Below, piece by piece: positions 10,440 through 17,622 of a stretch of DNA of 64,000 nt. Made by a program: the position numbers and the translations under genes. Below the pieces are notes generated by a model. That model saw nothing but the letters and a program-made list of their open reading frames with translations. It searched no databases and was not told the origin of the DNA. The stretch's first letter is position 1. Every line of letters starts with the position of its first letter. This DNA is from a virus, in the IMG/VR virus record IMGVR_UViG_3300010157_000047, positions 1 through 64,000 of that record, one strand, 5' to 3'.

Positions 10440-11000
10440 TTAATCCTCATCCTCAAATAAAGCCTTCTCTTGTGATCCCCTATGTTTATCTCCAGAATCC
10501 TTTTCCCTTAATACCTTCTCCTCCAATGAGTTAAGTGTATCCAGCATTTTAGGTACATCCCTAACAAATGCTTGTATTTTAGATATGTCATATTTAGGTT
10601 TGTCGCCAATCATTTCATCTAAATGAAGAGCTGCATTTTTTGCCCATTTAGACATATTATCAACAACAGATCTAGAGTCTTCTAACATCCTAGATGTTAT
10701 AGTAGTAGATAAGCTTTTATATTTATCTATTCCTGATTGGACGATATTGTCGACCTTCCAGTTTTTCTGAAGCCCATTAAGTGAATTAATAATTTCAAGA
10801 GCTCTTTCCTCTTCGTCGATGATTTGCACAAAATCAGAACTATAGTCGCAAAAAAACCATATATATGCAAGCTCCGATATAGCCACAACCTTTCCTTTCG
10901 ATTTATCACGTGCAATAATTTTATTAAATTCTTTTATTGTTAAAATTTCTGGATCAAAGTCTAACTCAAATGAGTCTCTATCCATCTGAAATAATCTCAT
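10440..11000 (-). CDS. Candidate terminase small subunit or packaging cofactor
   Basis: A 186-residue, mostly helical protein ending two bases before terL starts. The N-terminal 80 residues include an EFNKIIARDKSKGK segment and an aromatic core (AYIWFFCDYSS). The C-terminal half is a long charged helix region followed by an acidic tail (ALFEDED). Position and helical build suit a small terminase subunit, but no clear DNA-binding helix-turn-helix was identified, so the role is inferred from context only. Confidence 0.7.
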   Translation of the reverse strand: MRLFQMDRDSFELDFDPEILTIKEFNKIIARDKSKGKVVAISELAYIWFFCDYSSDFVQIIDEEERALEIINSLNGLQKNWKVDNIVQSGIDKYKSLSTTITSRMLEDSRSVVDNMSKWAKNAALHLDEMIGDKPKYDISKIQAFVRDVPKMLDTLNSLEEKVLREKDSGDKHRGSQEKALFEDED

Positions 11001-11016
11001 AACATAAAGTATTAAA

Positions 11017-11037
11017 GGGAACTGCTTTTGCAGTCCC
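11017..11037 (-). terminator. Hairpin between the small-gene operon and the terminase genes
   Basis: GGGAACTGC and GCAGTCCC pair around a TTTT loop with one bulged A. Read on the minus strand it is followed by CTTTAATACTTT, a weak U-rich tail. It lies in the 46-base gap between the GroES-like gene and the packaging genes, so it may separate middle from late transcription or protect an mRNA end. Confidence 0.5.
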
Positions 11038-11046
11038 CCATTCTAA

Positions 11047-11415
11047 TTACTTACCAATACTATCTTTAGGCCACCAATATTCAACATCACCTTGATCTAT
11101 CTCAAGATAATCTTCGCCATTGAATGTTACTACTGGAATAAAGAACTCCATATCAGTAGAGCTAAACTCATTACCATCTTTCAATGATTTCTTCTCTTTG
11201 GGCTTCCAGAATCTACCGTAGTTAATTTTAATCCAATCACCTTCCCCAAACGTATTCTGAACATACGGACCAACTTTAACAATACGCTGGATATCACTTA
11301 GTTCTGATTGACCTGGAAGTATTAGACTTGATACTACTGGATGCTTTAGCGTTGTCGCTAGCACTAGTCCCTTCGTCATGTTGGGGACTATTTTGACCAA
11401 TTGCTTTTCGTGCAT
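11047..11415 (-). CDS. GroES-like co-chaperonin fold protein
   Basis: The frame is open from 11514, but the first 33 codons (TTG/ATG start) overlap the preceding gene and are low in quality, so the ATG at 11415 is preferred (122 residues). The order of motifs follows Cpn10: LVKIVPNMTKGLVLATT, then SLILPG in the mobile-loop position, IQRIVKVGPYVQ (compare GKVIAVGxG), GEGDWIKINYGRF (compare EGDIVVFAKY), and at the end FNGEDYLEIDQGDVEYWW (compare IDGEEYVILSERDILAVL). Known phage GroES-like proteins such as T4 gp31 redirect the host chaperonin to capsid folding. That role is inferred; the fold match is by eye. Confidence 0.6.
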   Translation of the reverse strand: MHEKQLVKIVPNMTKGLVLATTLKHPVVSSLILPGQSELSDIQRIVKVGPYVQNTFGEGDWIKINYGRFWKPKEKKSLKDGNEFSSTDMEFFIPVVTFNGEDYLEIDQGDVEYWWPKDSIGK

Positions 11416-11641
11416 AAAAAATTCTATTAGGTGTTGTATATAATTTAAATATCCTAGGCATGTTAAAATTAGTTTTTGCAAGCCTAAGTTCCTCTTCAGT
11501 TGTAAGATCATCAAAGTTTAATGCCTCTATAGTAGTGCGAATGAACTTAAATATATCTGCATATGCAAGTTCAGCAGTCTTAAAATCTACATCATTCTTT
11601 TCTGCTGCAGAAGCAATTATCCTTGCCATAACCTTATCCAT
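11294..11641 (-). CDS. Conserved small protein of unknown function
   Basis: A 115-residue protein. The first 80 residues look folded, with helices and the segment AKTNFNMPRIFKLYTTP. The last 30 residues are low-complexity Ser/Ala/Lys and overlap the following gene in another frame. It starts eight bases inside the end of the 126-residue gene, so translation is probably coupled. No family was recognised. Confidence 0.65.
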   Translation of the reverse strand: MDKVMARIIASAAEKNDVDFKTAELAYADIFKFIRTTIEALNFDDLTTEEELRLAKTNFNMPRIFKLYTTPNRIFYARKAIGQNSPQHDEGTSASDNAKASSSIKSNTSRSIRTK

Positions 11642-12014
11642 TGCTAATCACAAAGTTATATATTAACTTGAAATTATCAGCTCCCTCCTCAACATTAGGT
11701 ATTAATTTAGGATTAATCTTATTATCAAGTATTACTCCTTTTGTCCTCATGCTTGTTAGATAGTTTTGAAATGTCCCCATTTTATGGCCAAGATCTATCA
11801 TAATCTCCTTTCTAGTTTCAGTGGAAAATAATAGACGATCAACAACATTTTCACTTTTAATGTTTGATAAATATAAATGTCTTTTTTTTAAAAATGACAA
11901 TAATATATTTGCCTCTGCGTCAGTAAGTTTATGTAGAGGCTGCGTAAGGGCTACCCAATGATTGAATAGCCCATCCACATTAGTTCTTATGTTCGCAACA
12001 TTTGCATTTTTCAT
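11634..12014 (-). CDS. Putative winged-helix/HTH protein
   Basis: A 126-residue protein whose central and C-terminal part (RKEIMIDLGHKMGTFQNYLTSMRTKGVI) reads like a helix-turn-helix with a recognition helix followed by a wing. It overlaps both neighbours in the small-gene operon. It could regulate late transcription or act at a replication or packaging site; this is an inference from fold style only. Confidence 0.65.
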   Translation of the reverse strand: MKNANVANIRTNVDGLFNHWVALTQPLHKLTDAEANILLSFLKKRHLYLSNIKSENVVDRLLFSTETRKEIMIDLGHKMGTFQNYLTSMRTKGVILDNKINPKLIPNVEEGADNFKLIYNFVISNG

Positions 12015-12249
12015 ACGGAATTTCTAGTCCTGTTAAATGATCTACACCATACTTTTGCCTATAAGATTCAGTCCATAGGTCTATATTTGTTTTCCCAATT
12101 GAAGCACTTCCACATTCATGACAGTATGATCCCATGCCATCTTCTGGTATTATATGTAGGCTTAAGCATGACTTACAGTAATATACTGGCTCATCATTAA
12201 ACTCCTCCTTGCTAGTGCCACTATAATGTTCAATTTTAAATTTACTCAT
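11980..12249 (-). CDS. Zinc-ribbon protein
   Basis: An 89-residue protein with a clear zinc ribbon: CKSC and CHEC pairs separated by 16 residues, and a C-terminal CKCC that may bind a second metal or belong to the same site. The stop overlaps the next gene by 35 bases. Small zinc ribbons in phage operons often bind nucleic acid or RNA polymerase, but the partner is not evident here. Confidence 0.72.
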   Translation of the reverse strand: MSKFKIEHYSGTSKEEFNDEPVYYCKSCLSLHIIPEDGMGSYCHECGSASIGKTNIDLWTESYRQKYGVDHLTGLEIPYEKCKCCEHKN

Positions 12250-12436
12250 CTTCTATATTCTTTAATGTTTCAGTGAGTATTTCCCTTAGCATTCTATTAG
12301 CATCACTTACAGTATGGTTTACCGACTTTACATTAGCCTCAGTCAGTAGACCTCCCTCAATACTTAATAGCTGATATGAACTATCAAGGGCTAATTTAAT
12401 AGCATCTAGAGATCTGTATAGATTCTTAGTATTCAT
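12242..12436 (-). CDS. Small helical protein of unknown function
   Basis: A 64-residue, mainly helical acidic protein, overlapping the zinc-ribbon gene by eight bases and touching the previous gene by one. Reality is supported by tight operon packing and normal amino-acid use; no function was recognised. Confidence 0.6.
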   Translation of the reverse strand: MNTKNLYRSLDAIKLALDSSYQLLSIEGGLLTEANVKSVNHTVSDANRMLREILTETLKNIEDE

Positions 12437-12759
12437 TATACAATGATTGTTGTTGGTTCATCATTATAATCATCTTCTTCAAATACTGGGATATCAATAC
12501 TTAACAAACCGTTTGATTTCCTATAAGTAAAATTTCTAAAATCTAATACTTCAGACCTTAATTTAAATGAAGACTTTCCAATGTATTTAGAATCAGTATT
12601 TACAGATACACAGATCTCCTCATCCATAGTAGTAATAGATATATCACCATCATTAAGTCCAGTGGTAAGTAAGTCAAGACTAACATATCCATCAACTACC
12701 TCCATTCTTGCGATCTTTGGTTCTCCGCTGATCAAACTAACTTTAACAATTTCATTCAT
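12436..12759 (-). CDS. Small beta-rich protein of unknown function
   Basis: A 107-residue protein with alternating hydrophobic strands (for example SLISGEPKIARMEVVDGYVSL) and an acidic C-terminus (EEDDYNDEP). It looks like a beta-sandwich or Hsp20-like fold, although no signature confirms this. It is embedded in the exonuclease operon. Confidence 0.62.
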   Translation of the reverse strand: MNEIVKVSLISGEPKIARMEVVDGYVSLDLLTTGLNDGDISITTMDEEICVSVNTDSKYIGKSSFKLRSEVLDFRNFTYRKSNGLLSIDIPVFEEDDYNDEPTTIIV

Positions 12760-12762
12760 ATC

Positions 12763-12960
12763 TTAGTTATAATTTTCGTAAATATTTGTATTTAAACAGC
12801 AATTTTTATATTTAATATTACTACCACATGGACATAAGCTATTCCTTCCAGTAGTAAATTCTTTTTTCATAGGCTTGATTTGTGGTGGGATATAAATGCT
12901 AACATTAGAAGAGCCTAAATTAGCATCCCTTAATATACCCTTCCTAGTGCGCCTATTCAT
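12763..12960 (-). CDS. SEC-C metal-binding motif protein
   Basis: A 65-residue protein. Residues 38-55 ([18 protein letters not shown]) match the SEC-C zinc motif (GRNxxCPCGSxxKYKxCC), known from the C-terminus of SecA and many stand-alone small proteins. The N-terminal half is basic. It overlaps the upstream gene by eight bases. Its role in the phage is unknown. Confidence 0.75.
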   Translation of the reverse strand: MNRRTRKGILRDANLGSSNVSIYIPPQIKPMKKEFTTGRNSLCPCGSNIKYKNCCLNTNIYENYN

Positions 12961-13135
12961 GCATTAACTGCTTATAGATTAGCTTCCCATCATCACCATT
13001 AAAGGTAAACTGCTCCTTGCTATCCATTATAATAGTCAATAGACTTTTCTCCCTGCTCCACTTAACCTCTTGGATATGTTTATCAAAATAATTTCGATTT
13101 AAATCTTTTAAAATAATCTTAACCGACTGTGTCAT
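12953..13135 (-). CDS. Small protein of unknown function
   Basis: A 60-residue, basic, strand-rich protein overlapping both neighbours (17 bases upstream, eight downstream). The overlaps and host-like amino-acid use support a real gene; nothing indicates a function. Confidence 0.55.
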   Translation of the reverse strand: MTQSVKIILKDLNRNYFDKHIQEVKWSREKSLLTIIMDSKEQFTFNGDDGKLIYKQLMHE

Positions 13136-13361
13136 ATATTTCTACTTTTAAATATTGATCAATACATTCAAATCCTATCCTATGCAATAACGATTTAATA
13201 GCTCCAGTAGTATTTGCCCTAACGCATAAGTACTCTTCTGATTCTGGAATACATAATACAATAACATATATAATATCATTATCAGCCCTATCCATCAATA
13301 CATCGCCAGGACATACAGACTCAACATCAAATGCTCTATTGTACTTAATCTTTATTGTCAT
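13119..13361 (-). CDS. Small beta-rich protein of unknown function
   Basis: An 80-residue protein starting with ATG that overlaps the exonuclease stop by four bases, a sign of coupled translation. The sequence SVCPGDVLMDRADNDIIYVIV resembles small SH3-like barrels, which often bind nucleic acids or partner enzymes. That comparison is only an impression. Confidence 0.6.
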   Translation of the reverse strand: MTIKIKYNRAFDVESVCPGDVLMDRADNDIIYVIVLCIPESEEYLCVRANTTGAIKSLLHRIGFECIDQYLKVEIYDTVG

Positions 13362-14311
13362 CTTGCTACACTTATTAAAATATTCTTACGTTCATCTGGT
13401 TTAACATCACTATTCCTAGATCGACTAACAGCCCCACATTTACAACTATAAGTCTTATATCTACCAGCAGGGGTATAATAATAATTACCATCTTCATGCA
13501 AATGACTAGAACCACAATTAGGACATATCATCTTATTACCATCACCATACAACCCAAGATTAACATGCCCCTTAGCCCAAGGTCTTAGCTTTAAATAAAC
13601 TTCCTCCAGCACAACAACATCATGCTTATTATATTCCTCCATCTTATCCAAAGACTCCTGATTACCCTTCATACAACCAGTCCATAACTTAAACTCAGTT
13701 CCAAGCTTACCAGGAATCTCAAACACCCTAGCCAATGCCTCAAGCTTATTACTACTAAAGCCAAACTGTTTCCTGGCTATCTGCAATGTGTCAACCTGCT
13801 GATAAGGACTAGGTGGATTAAAACCCCAACGTATAGCCCTAGCATTAACCTTAACAACATCAAAGGAAATACCATTATGTGCTATAACAATATCAGCCTT
13901 ATCTAACAGCCTAAGAAGACTTTCCACAATCCTCTTATCATTTTCTTCAGCTACTTCCTCTGGAGTAATCTTATCAGACATAACATCCACAGAATATAAC
14001 CACTTAGCACTCCATGTTAACATAAACCAATTCGATATAATCTGATCTAAACTAACATTTTGTTTCCATAAGCCCCACGTGTAACTTGCTATAGGAGCTG
14101 TTTCAATATCAAATAATAAAATATTGGGAACCTTAACATGATGATCATCATCAACTTCATGCTGTGCCAATATTGACCTAGCTTTCATCCTAGCTTCTAT
14201 GACATCAACCCTTGAACAATCAAACCATCTGCTAACTTTGCCAGCACCCATCTCAATGATGTACGGCTTCGAAACCATTTTACCTACTAAATACTCTACT
14301 TTTTTAGACAT
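13358..14311 (-). CDS. DEDD-family 3'-5' exonuclease with C-terminal zinc ribbon
   Basis: A 317-residue protein with the RNase H-like exonuclease motifs in order: LLFDIETAP (D68, E70), IAHNGISFD (H145 to D151) and YNKHDVVVL (Y227 to D231), the DEDDy arrangement used for two-metal hydrolysis of DNA or RNA 3' ends. A zinc ribbon follows (CPNC at 263-266, CKC at 290-292). A DNA polymerase domain is absent, so this is a stand-alone exonuclease, perhaps for proofreading in trans, recombination or host DNA degradation. A TTG-N21-TAnnTTTG promoter lies immediately upstream. Confidence 0.88.
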   Translation of the reverse strand: MSKKVEYLVGKMVSKPYIIEMGAGKVSRWFDCSRVDVIEARMKARSILAQHEVDDDHHVKVPNILLFDIETAPIASYTWGLWKQNVSLDQIISNWFMLTWSAKWLYSVDVMSDKITPEEVAEENDKRIVESLLRLLDKADIVIAHNGISFDVVKVNARAIRWGFNPPSPYQQVDTLQIARKQFGFSSNKLEALARVFEIPGKLGTEFKLWTGCMKGNQESLDKMEEYNKHDVVVLEEVYLKLRPWAKGHVNLGLYGDGNKMICPNCGSSHLHEDGNYYYTPAGRYKTYSCKCGAVSRSRNSDVKPDERKNILISVAR

Positions 14312-14336
14312 CTTTAATATTTAAATTTCTACACAT

Positions 14337-14369
14337 CAAACATACAACATATTAATTTTAATATGCAAT
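14337..14369 (-). promoter_or_regulatory. Bacteroidota-type promoter for the exonuclease operon
   Basis: On the minus strand, ATTG (14369-14366), a 21-base spacer and TATGTTTG (14344-14337) fit TTG-N17..23-TAnnTTTG. The exonuclease ATG is 26 bases downstream, nearly the same distance as at the portal promoter. The 73-base gap contains no gene. Confidence 0.6.
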
Positions 14370-14384
14370 ACTCCAATGTTATGA

Positions 14385-14693
14385 TTAAGTTAACAAATCA
14401 AGATTCTTTAATAGATCACCATTTAATGAAACTAAATATAATCCAGCATTAGCCTTTTCAACAAGCAGATCACCACTTTCACTGAGCTTATCTAATATTA
14501 ACAATACATCTTGCGGCCTAGTCTTCAGTTTAATACTCTCCTTTTCAATATACAACGTATATCTCTCATTCCTACGACTATTGAAATGATGAATCCTAAC
14601 CAACAACAATACTAACCATAAAGGAATATCCTCCTTAAACAAAACTAATGCCCCCTCAGTAACAACAGCATATGGAACAGATTGATTATTCAT
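14385..14693 (-). CDS. Putative winged-helix protein
   Basis: A 102-residue protein. LWLVLLLVRIHHFNSRRNERY, the following KTRPQDVLLILDKLSESGDLLVE and the terminal strands form a pattern like a winged helix seen in replication or transcription regulators. Its ATG overlaps the stop of the ExoX-C-like gene (ATGA), so the two are coupled. Function unknown. Confidence 0.65.
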   Translation of the reverse strand: MNNQSVPYAVVTEGALVLFKEDIPLWLVLLLVRIHHFNSRRNERYTLYIEKESIKLKTRPQDVLLILDKLSESGDLLVEKANAGLYLVSLNGDLLKNLDLLT

Positions 14694-14917
14694 AACTTAT
14701 TTATATTAGATTTATTACTATTCTTCCAACTTTTATTATCTTTCTTAATACCCCTTAAACACCTCTTTACATTGTCACTGAAAACAGTGCCATTCTTTTC
14801 CATAAACCATAGATACCCAACATCCTTTGCCATAACAGAACATACCTTCTCCCCAGCATACTTCCCAGAAGAAAATGTATCACCAAAACCCAAGCATCTT
14901 AACGTACTAAAAATCAT
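14690..14917 (-). CDS. ExoX C-terminal-like small domain protein
   Basis: The frame is open from a TTG at 14932, but the ATG at 14917 is preferred (75 residues). The pattern FGDTFSSGKYAGEKVCSVMA then DVGYLWFMEKNG resembles the small domain at the C-terminus of exonuclease X-like proteins (FGKYKGKxLxEV..DxxYLxWL). Finding it as the first gene before a gene pair that includes a DEDD exonuclease supports a two-part exonuclease, with catalytic and accessory domains on separate chains. The match is by eye. Confidence 0.6.
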   Translation of the reverse strand: MIFSTLRCLGFGDTFSSGKYAGEKVCSVMAKDVGYLWFMEKNGTVFSDNVKRCLRGIKKDNKSWKNSNKSNINKL

Positions 14918-14929
14918 AATAGTTTTTTG

Positions 14930-14937
14930 CAAATATA
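14930..14937 (-). promoter_or_regulatory. Possible -7 box of the leftward operon
   Basis: TATATTTG on the minus strand fits TAnnTTTG and ends 13 bases before the ATG at 14917. No TTG is found at the expected upstream spacing, so it is weaker than the promoters at 14337 and 8184. If used, the leader would be very short. Confidence 0.35.
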
Positions 14938-15136
14938 CATATAAAAAGATAAACAGATACCCCCACTAAATAAACGTGCAAATAAGACCCCCCCCCAATC
15001 AATATACAGCATATATATCTATGGGTGGAGCATCTTGTCCAGACACCCATATGGTTTGGGGAAAGTACCTTGTATCCCTCACTACTTTTGTAGTGTATAA
15101 AGGTTTTTTCAAATAAACAATTTAAATTAAAAGAAA
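14938..15136. other. Divergent control region with hairpins and homopolymer runs
   Basis: About 200 bases separate the leftward operon from the rightward early region. They contain a run of nine C (14988-14996), an eight-base inverted repeat TATGGGTG/CACCCATA (15020-15027 with 15044-15051), and a perfect palindrome CACTAC-TTTT-GTAGTG at 15080-15095. This is the only place where transcription diverges, so it is the best candidate in the window for early control and possibly for initiation of replication; the latter is speculative. Confidence 0.55.
15080..15095 (+). promoter_or_regulatory. Promoter-like TACTTTTG embedded in a perfect palindrome
   Basis: TACTTTTG (15083-15090) fits the TAnnTTTG -7 box and lies 46 bases before the first rightward gene. 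It sits inside the palindrome CACTACTTTTGTAGTG, so a dimeric repressor or a hairpin could block it. The nearest TTTG upstream (15055-15058) is 24 bases away, one more than the usual maximum. Confidence 0.45.
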
Positions 15137-15514
15137 ATGCCAAAAGTTAAAAGCGTTAAGGTTAGCTTGAACGAGAATCTGTTGTTCAGCGTATTAGATG
15201 CCAAATTAAAACAGTATGGTCAACTCGCACAAGGCAAGTATGACAAGGTTAAATTACTATGGATTGTTAATATTAACGATCCCTCAACGTTTTTAGACGT
15301 TGAGGAAAAAACAACAAACGACGGTACAAGAGAATTTTTCGTGTTGAAATTTAAAGACCCAAACGATCCAAAAATTGAGAGGAATTTAATAATCGCTGGA
15401 GATGAATCAGCAGAGACTTTCGAATTGTGGGATTGCGTCAGTAATGTAGATTTTGAGGTGAACGGGCGAACAATAAAAAAGGGGACTAAAAAGGTTCGCT
15501 GTTATGCTATTTAA
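15137..15514 (+). CDS. First rightward early gene, unknown function
   Basis: A 125-residue soluble protein, Lys- and Asp-rich, with alternating strands (for example DKVKLLWIVNINDPSTFLDV). It is alone between a promoter-like palindrome and a strong terminator hairpin that overlaps its stop codon, so it is probably a single-gene transcript made in quantity. Its base composition is less AT-rich than the genes that follow. An early host-takeover or DNA-binding protein is possible, but no motif supports a specific role. Confidence 0.75.
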   Translation: MPKVKSVKVSLNENLLFSVLDAKLKQYGQLAQGKYDKVKLLWIVNINDPSTFLDVEEKTTNDGTREFFVLKFKDPNDPKIERNLIIAGDESAETFELWDCVSNVDFEVNGRTIKKGTKKVRCYAI

Positions 15515-15550
15515 ATAAATAGTAGGTAGAAATACCTACTATTTATTTTT
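15513..15550 (+). terminator. Strong intrinsic terminator with GAAA tetraloop
   Basis: A perfect 16-base-pair stem (15513-15528 with 15533-15548) closed by a GAAA loop, followed by TT and a T-rich stretch. It starts on the last two bases of the stop codon of the 125-residue gene. The flanking A/T bases extend the stem in both directions, so it could also stop leftward transcription. Confidence 0.8.
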
Positions 15551-15567
15551 ACTATTTTTTTGTAATG

Positions 15568-15611
15568 TCTTATTGGGCATCTGTATCGTAATGCATCTTA
15601 TTGGGCATCTG
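15568..15611. repeat. Short direct repeat TCTTATTGGGCATCTG
   Basis: Two identical 16-base copies at 15568-15583 and 15596-15611, each preceded by GTAATG (directly, or with two extra bases). They lie in the untranslated gap after the terminator and before the 94-residue gene. A binding site for a phage regulator is possible. Confidence 0.6.
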
Positions 15612-15663
15612 CATGATTATTTAATGGAAAGGATATTGAGAGATAACCTTTTTTATATATATT

Positions 15664-15948
15664 ATGTCTAGATGTTTTAGTTGTATTACAGTGCACACGA
15701 TTGAGAATGGAGTAGCAAGATTATCTCAAAATCACTATGATCTAAGGATTGATGATGCTGATGAGCAATATCAAATGAATAATGAACGTAGAGAATTAGA
15801 GATACCCGTCAGAGGTGATGAAACAAGAAAGTCATTATTCACAAGATTGAATAAAGATGAAACATTCATTATCGGCATGTATGGAAATCTTGAAAAAGCC
15901 GCTCGTCAACGTCGTGTAATTGATCAAGCAATTGTTGATGCAGATTGA
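15664..15948 (+). CDS. Small protein of unknown function
   Basis: A 94-residue charged protein with normal codon use (SRCFSCITVHTIENG at the start, KAARQRRVIDQAIVDAD at the end). It stands alone, preceded by 115 bases and followed by a long gap. No family was recognised. Confidence 0.6.
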   Translation: MSRCFSCITVHTIENGVARLSQNHYDLRIDDADEQYQMNNERRELEIPVRGDETRKSLFTRLNKDETFIIGMYGNLEKAARQRRVIDQAIVDAD

Positions 15949-16364
15949 TCCCAAACTGTGGAAATCAAAACTTGCGCTATTATGTAAATAATTAGTGCAA
16001 TCTGTTAAAGTCAGACCCATAATGTATTGATAATGAGTGAGTGAGGAAGGGTGATAGCTTCTTCACCCACCATTTCGATGTAGATTTAAATGATTAAAAA
16101 ATTTAATTCTTTAATATATAACTAAAAGTAATAAACATATGAAATTGTTTAGATTATATTACTATGATCTAGAGGACAACGATGGTTGCTGCATAATATA
16201 ACTGCCACACTGCAGTTATGAATATAGTGATTATTGTGATATTTAGACTATGCTGTCATCAAATTGAGGTAGTCGAAATTAATGCTTTACTAATATTTAA
16301 GTGTGTATAATTTAGCGAAGTGTTTTTATTTTTTAAATCAATTAACCCTTTAAATTTATTTATT
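15949..16364. other. 416-base gap without a convincing gene
   Basis: The gap holds two small hairpins: GGGTGA/TCACCC (16049-16054 with 16063-16068) and a perfect ATAACTGC/GCAGTTAT (16198-16205 with 16212-16219, loop CACACT). A 20-codon frame at 16139-16201 ends in the second hairpin, a layout that recalls a leader peptide with attenuator, but this is weak. An untranslated leader or small RNA is possible. Confidence 0.4.
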
Positions 16365-16655
16365 ATGATTAATTATGAGAAAATTAGTAAAGTACTGGTA
16401 GTATTATTTTATATATCAGTAGGAATTTTAATAATTGTTAATCTCACATCATGTGAGTCAAAATCAAATATTAGATCAGGAATGCCAATGGAAAAAGTTA
16501 TAATATTAACTAATCCACAATTCACGTATGATGCTAGTGGGAATTTTAATAAGTATAAAGTTAAACGCATCAGTACATCTACAGTAACATATATTTCTCT
16601 ATCTGCTAGAGATGAGTATGTTATAAACGATACAATTCAGTATCGTTTCAACTAA
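16365..16655 (+). CDS. Predicted lipoprotein
   Basis: The frame can start at a GTG at 16320, but the ATG at 16365 gives a good lipoprotein signal: MINYEKISK, a hydrophobic helix (residues 9-26), and the lipobox LTSC with Cys30. The mature part is about 67 residues with strand-like repeats (STVTYISLSARDEY). Phage lipoproteins made early often act in superinfection exclusion; that is a guess from location and type. Confidence 0.7.
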   Translation: MINYEKISKVLVVLFYISVGILIIVNLTSCESKSNIRSGMPMEKVIILTNPQFTYDASGNFNKYKVKRISTSTVTYISLSARDEYVINDTIQYRFN

Positions 16656-16671
16656 TAATTAATCCTGAAAG

Positions 16672-16794
16672 ATGCAATTGCATTTAGTAGGGATAATTAC
16701 CATTATGGGAACATTTATATTAATATGCATAACATTTATTGCTATTGTATATATTTTTTATTTAATAAAAATGATTTATGATGAAAAAATATGA
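16672..16794 (+). CDS. Small single-pass membrane protein
   Basis: A 40-residue frame starting with ATG. Nearly all of it is one hydrophobic helix (GIITIMGTFILICITFIAIV and beyond) with a short charged tail (YDEKI). It overlaps the next small gene. It is short, so the call depends on its position between a lipoprotein and membrane proteins. Confidence 0.5.
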   Translation: MQLHLVGIITIMGTFILICITFIAIVYIFYLIKMIYDEKI

Positions 16795-16945
16795 GGCTGA
16801 ACAAATTAAATTAGAATTAGAGCGAATTCTAAAAAACATAAATAAGACCGAAGAAGATTTTAATGATAAAATGGATAACCTAGACATTCAATCATTATTA
16901 TTAGATCAAGAAGTCTTGTCGCCATGGAAGGATGGTGAATTATGA
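16778..16945 (+). CDS. Small charged helical protein
   Basis: A 55-residue frame (ATG ATG at 16778-16783), almost entirely helical and acidic (LELERILKNINKTEEDFND), ending PWKDGEL. Its stop overlaps the ATG of the next gene (ATGA), typical of coupled genes here. Confidence 0.55.
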   Translation: MMKKYEAEQIKLELERILKNINKTEEDFNDKMDNLDIQSLLLDQEVLSPWKDGEL

Positions 16946-17184
16946 TAGATTATATTATGAATTATCTATCATTAACATATATATATTTGATAGGATTTTT
17001 TGTAGTCCCACCGATTATAATACTAATAAACATATTAATACCTGATAGTATTATTAAAAATGTTGAAAATCATACCGATATATGGATGATATGCGTATTT
17101 ATAAGTTTTTGTTGGCCATTTGCTGTAATATTTACATTTTGGTCATTATTAGATTATTATTATTTTAAATTTAAAAACAAATAA
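16942..17184 (+). CDS. Two-helix membrane protein
   Basis: An 80-residue protein with two hydrophobic helices (about residues 10-33 and 48-70) and a basic C-terminus (FKFKNK). It starts on the ATGA overlap with the preceding gene. The function is not known; small membrane proteins in early phage regions often alter host envelope functions. Confidence 0.65.
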   Translation: MIDYIMNYLSLTYIYLIGFFVVPPIIILINILIPDSIIKNVENHTDIWMICVFISFCWPFAVIFTFWSLLDYYYFKFKNK

Positions 17185-17189
17185 CCATT

Positions 17190-17618
17190 ATGAACACACG
17201 AAAATTATTAACAGAAGAGAATTTTAATGAAGCATTAAGATCGACTTTAGTAAAATTCAAATCGTATGATATGAAATTTAAATACGATGATTTTATAAAG
17301 CTATGCGCATTCAATAAGCTTCCTTATGCATCATTGATATTAAAATCTCTTTTAAAAAATGGAATTGTTAAAGTTCTAAAACAATCCTTAACATTAGAAG
17401 TAGTTAGGATTAATGAGGAATATCCTTTAATATATGAAGATTGTAAAAAGAAATATGAGAGAAATTCTTTTTACAATAAAAACTATAAAAAAGAAAGCAT
17501 TACTAAAAGTAAGCCAATAGGCGACATCGATGAAATACTAAAGGCCATTAAATTATTAAGAGACAATGGTTATAAGGGTCAATTAACAAGAACAATACTT
17601 ACATCTATAAATTTATAA
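17190..17618 (+). CDS. Putative winged-helix protein
   Basis: A 142-residue basic protein. Residues 25-75 (DDFIKLCAFNKLPYASLILKSLLKNGIVKVLK) have a winged-helix pattern, followed by a Lys/Tyr-rich linker and a short C-terminal helical part. Likely DNA binding; target unknown. Confidence 0.62.
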   Translation: MNTRKLLTEENFNEALRSTLVKFKSYDMKFKYDDFIKLCAFNKLPYASLILKSLLKNGIVKVLKQSLTLEVVRINEEYPLIYEDCKKKYERNSFYNKNYKKESITKSKPIGDIDEILKAIKLLRDNGYKGQLTRTILTSINL

Positions 17619-17622
17619 TGTT

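Noticed and set aside
14907-15143. A 78-codon minus-strand frame over the divergent region
   Set aside because: It crosses the C9 run and hairpins, overlaps the first rightward gene and has an improbable amino-acid composition.
16139-16201. A 20-codon frame ending in a hairpin (leader-peptide-like)
   Set aside because: Too short to support as a gene, and no downstream amino-acid operon exists; recorded only within the gap entry.
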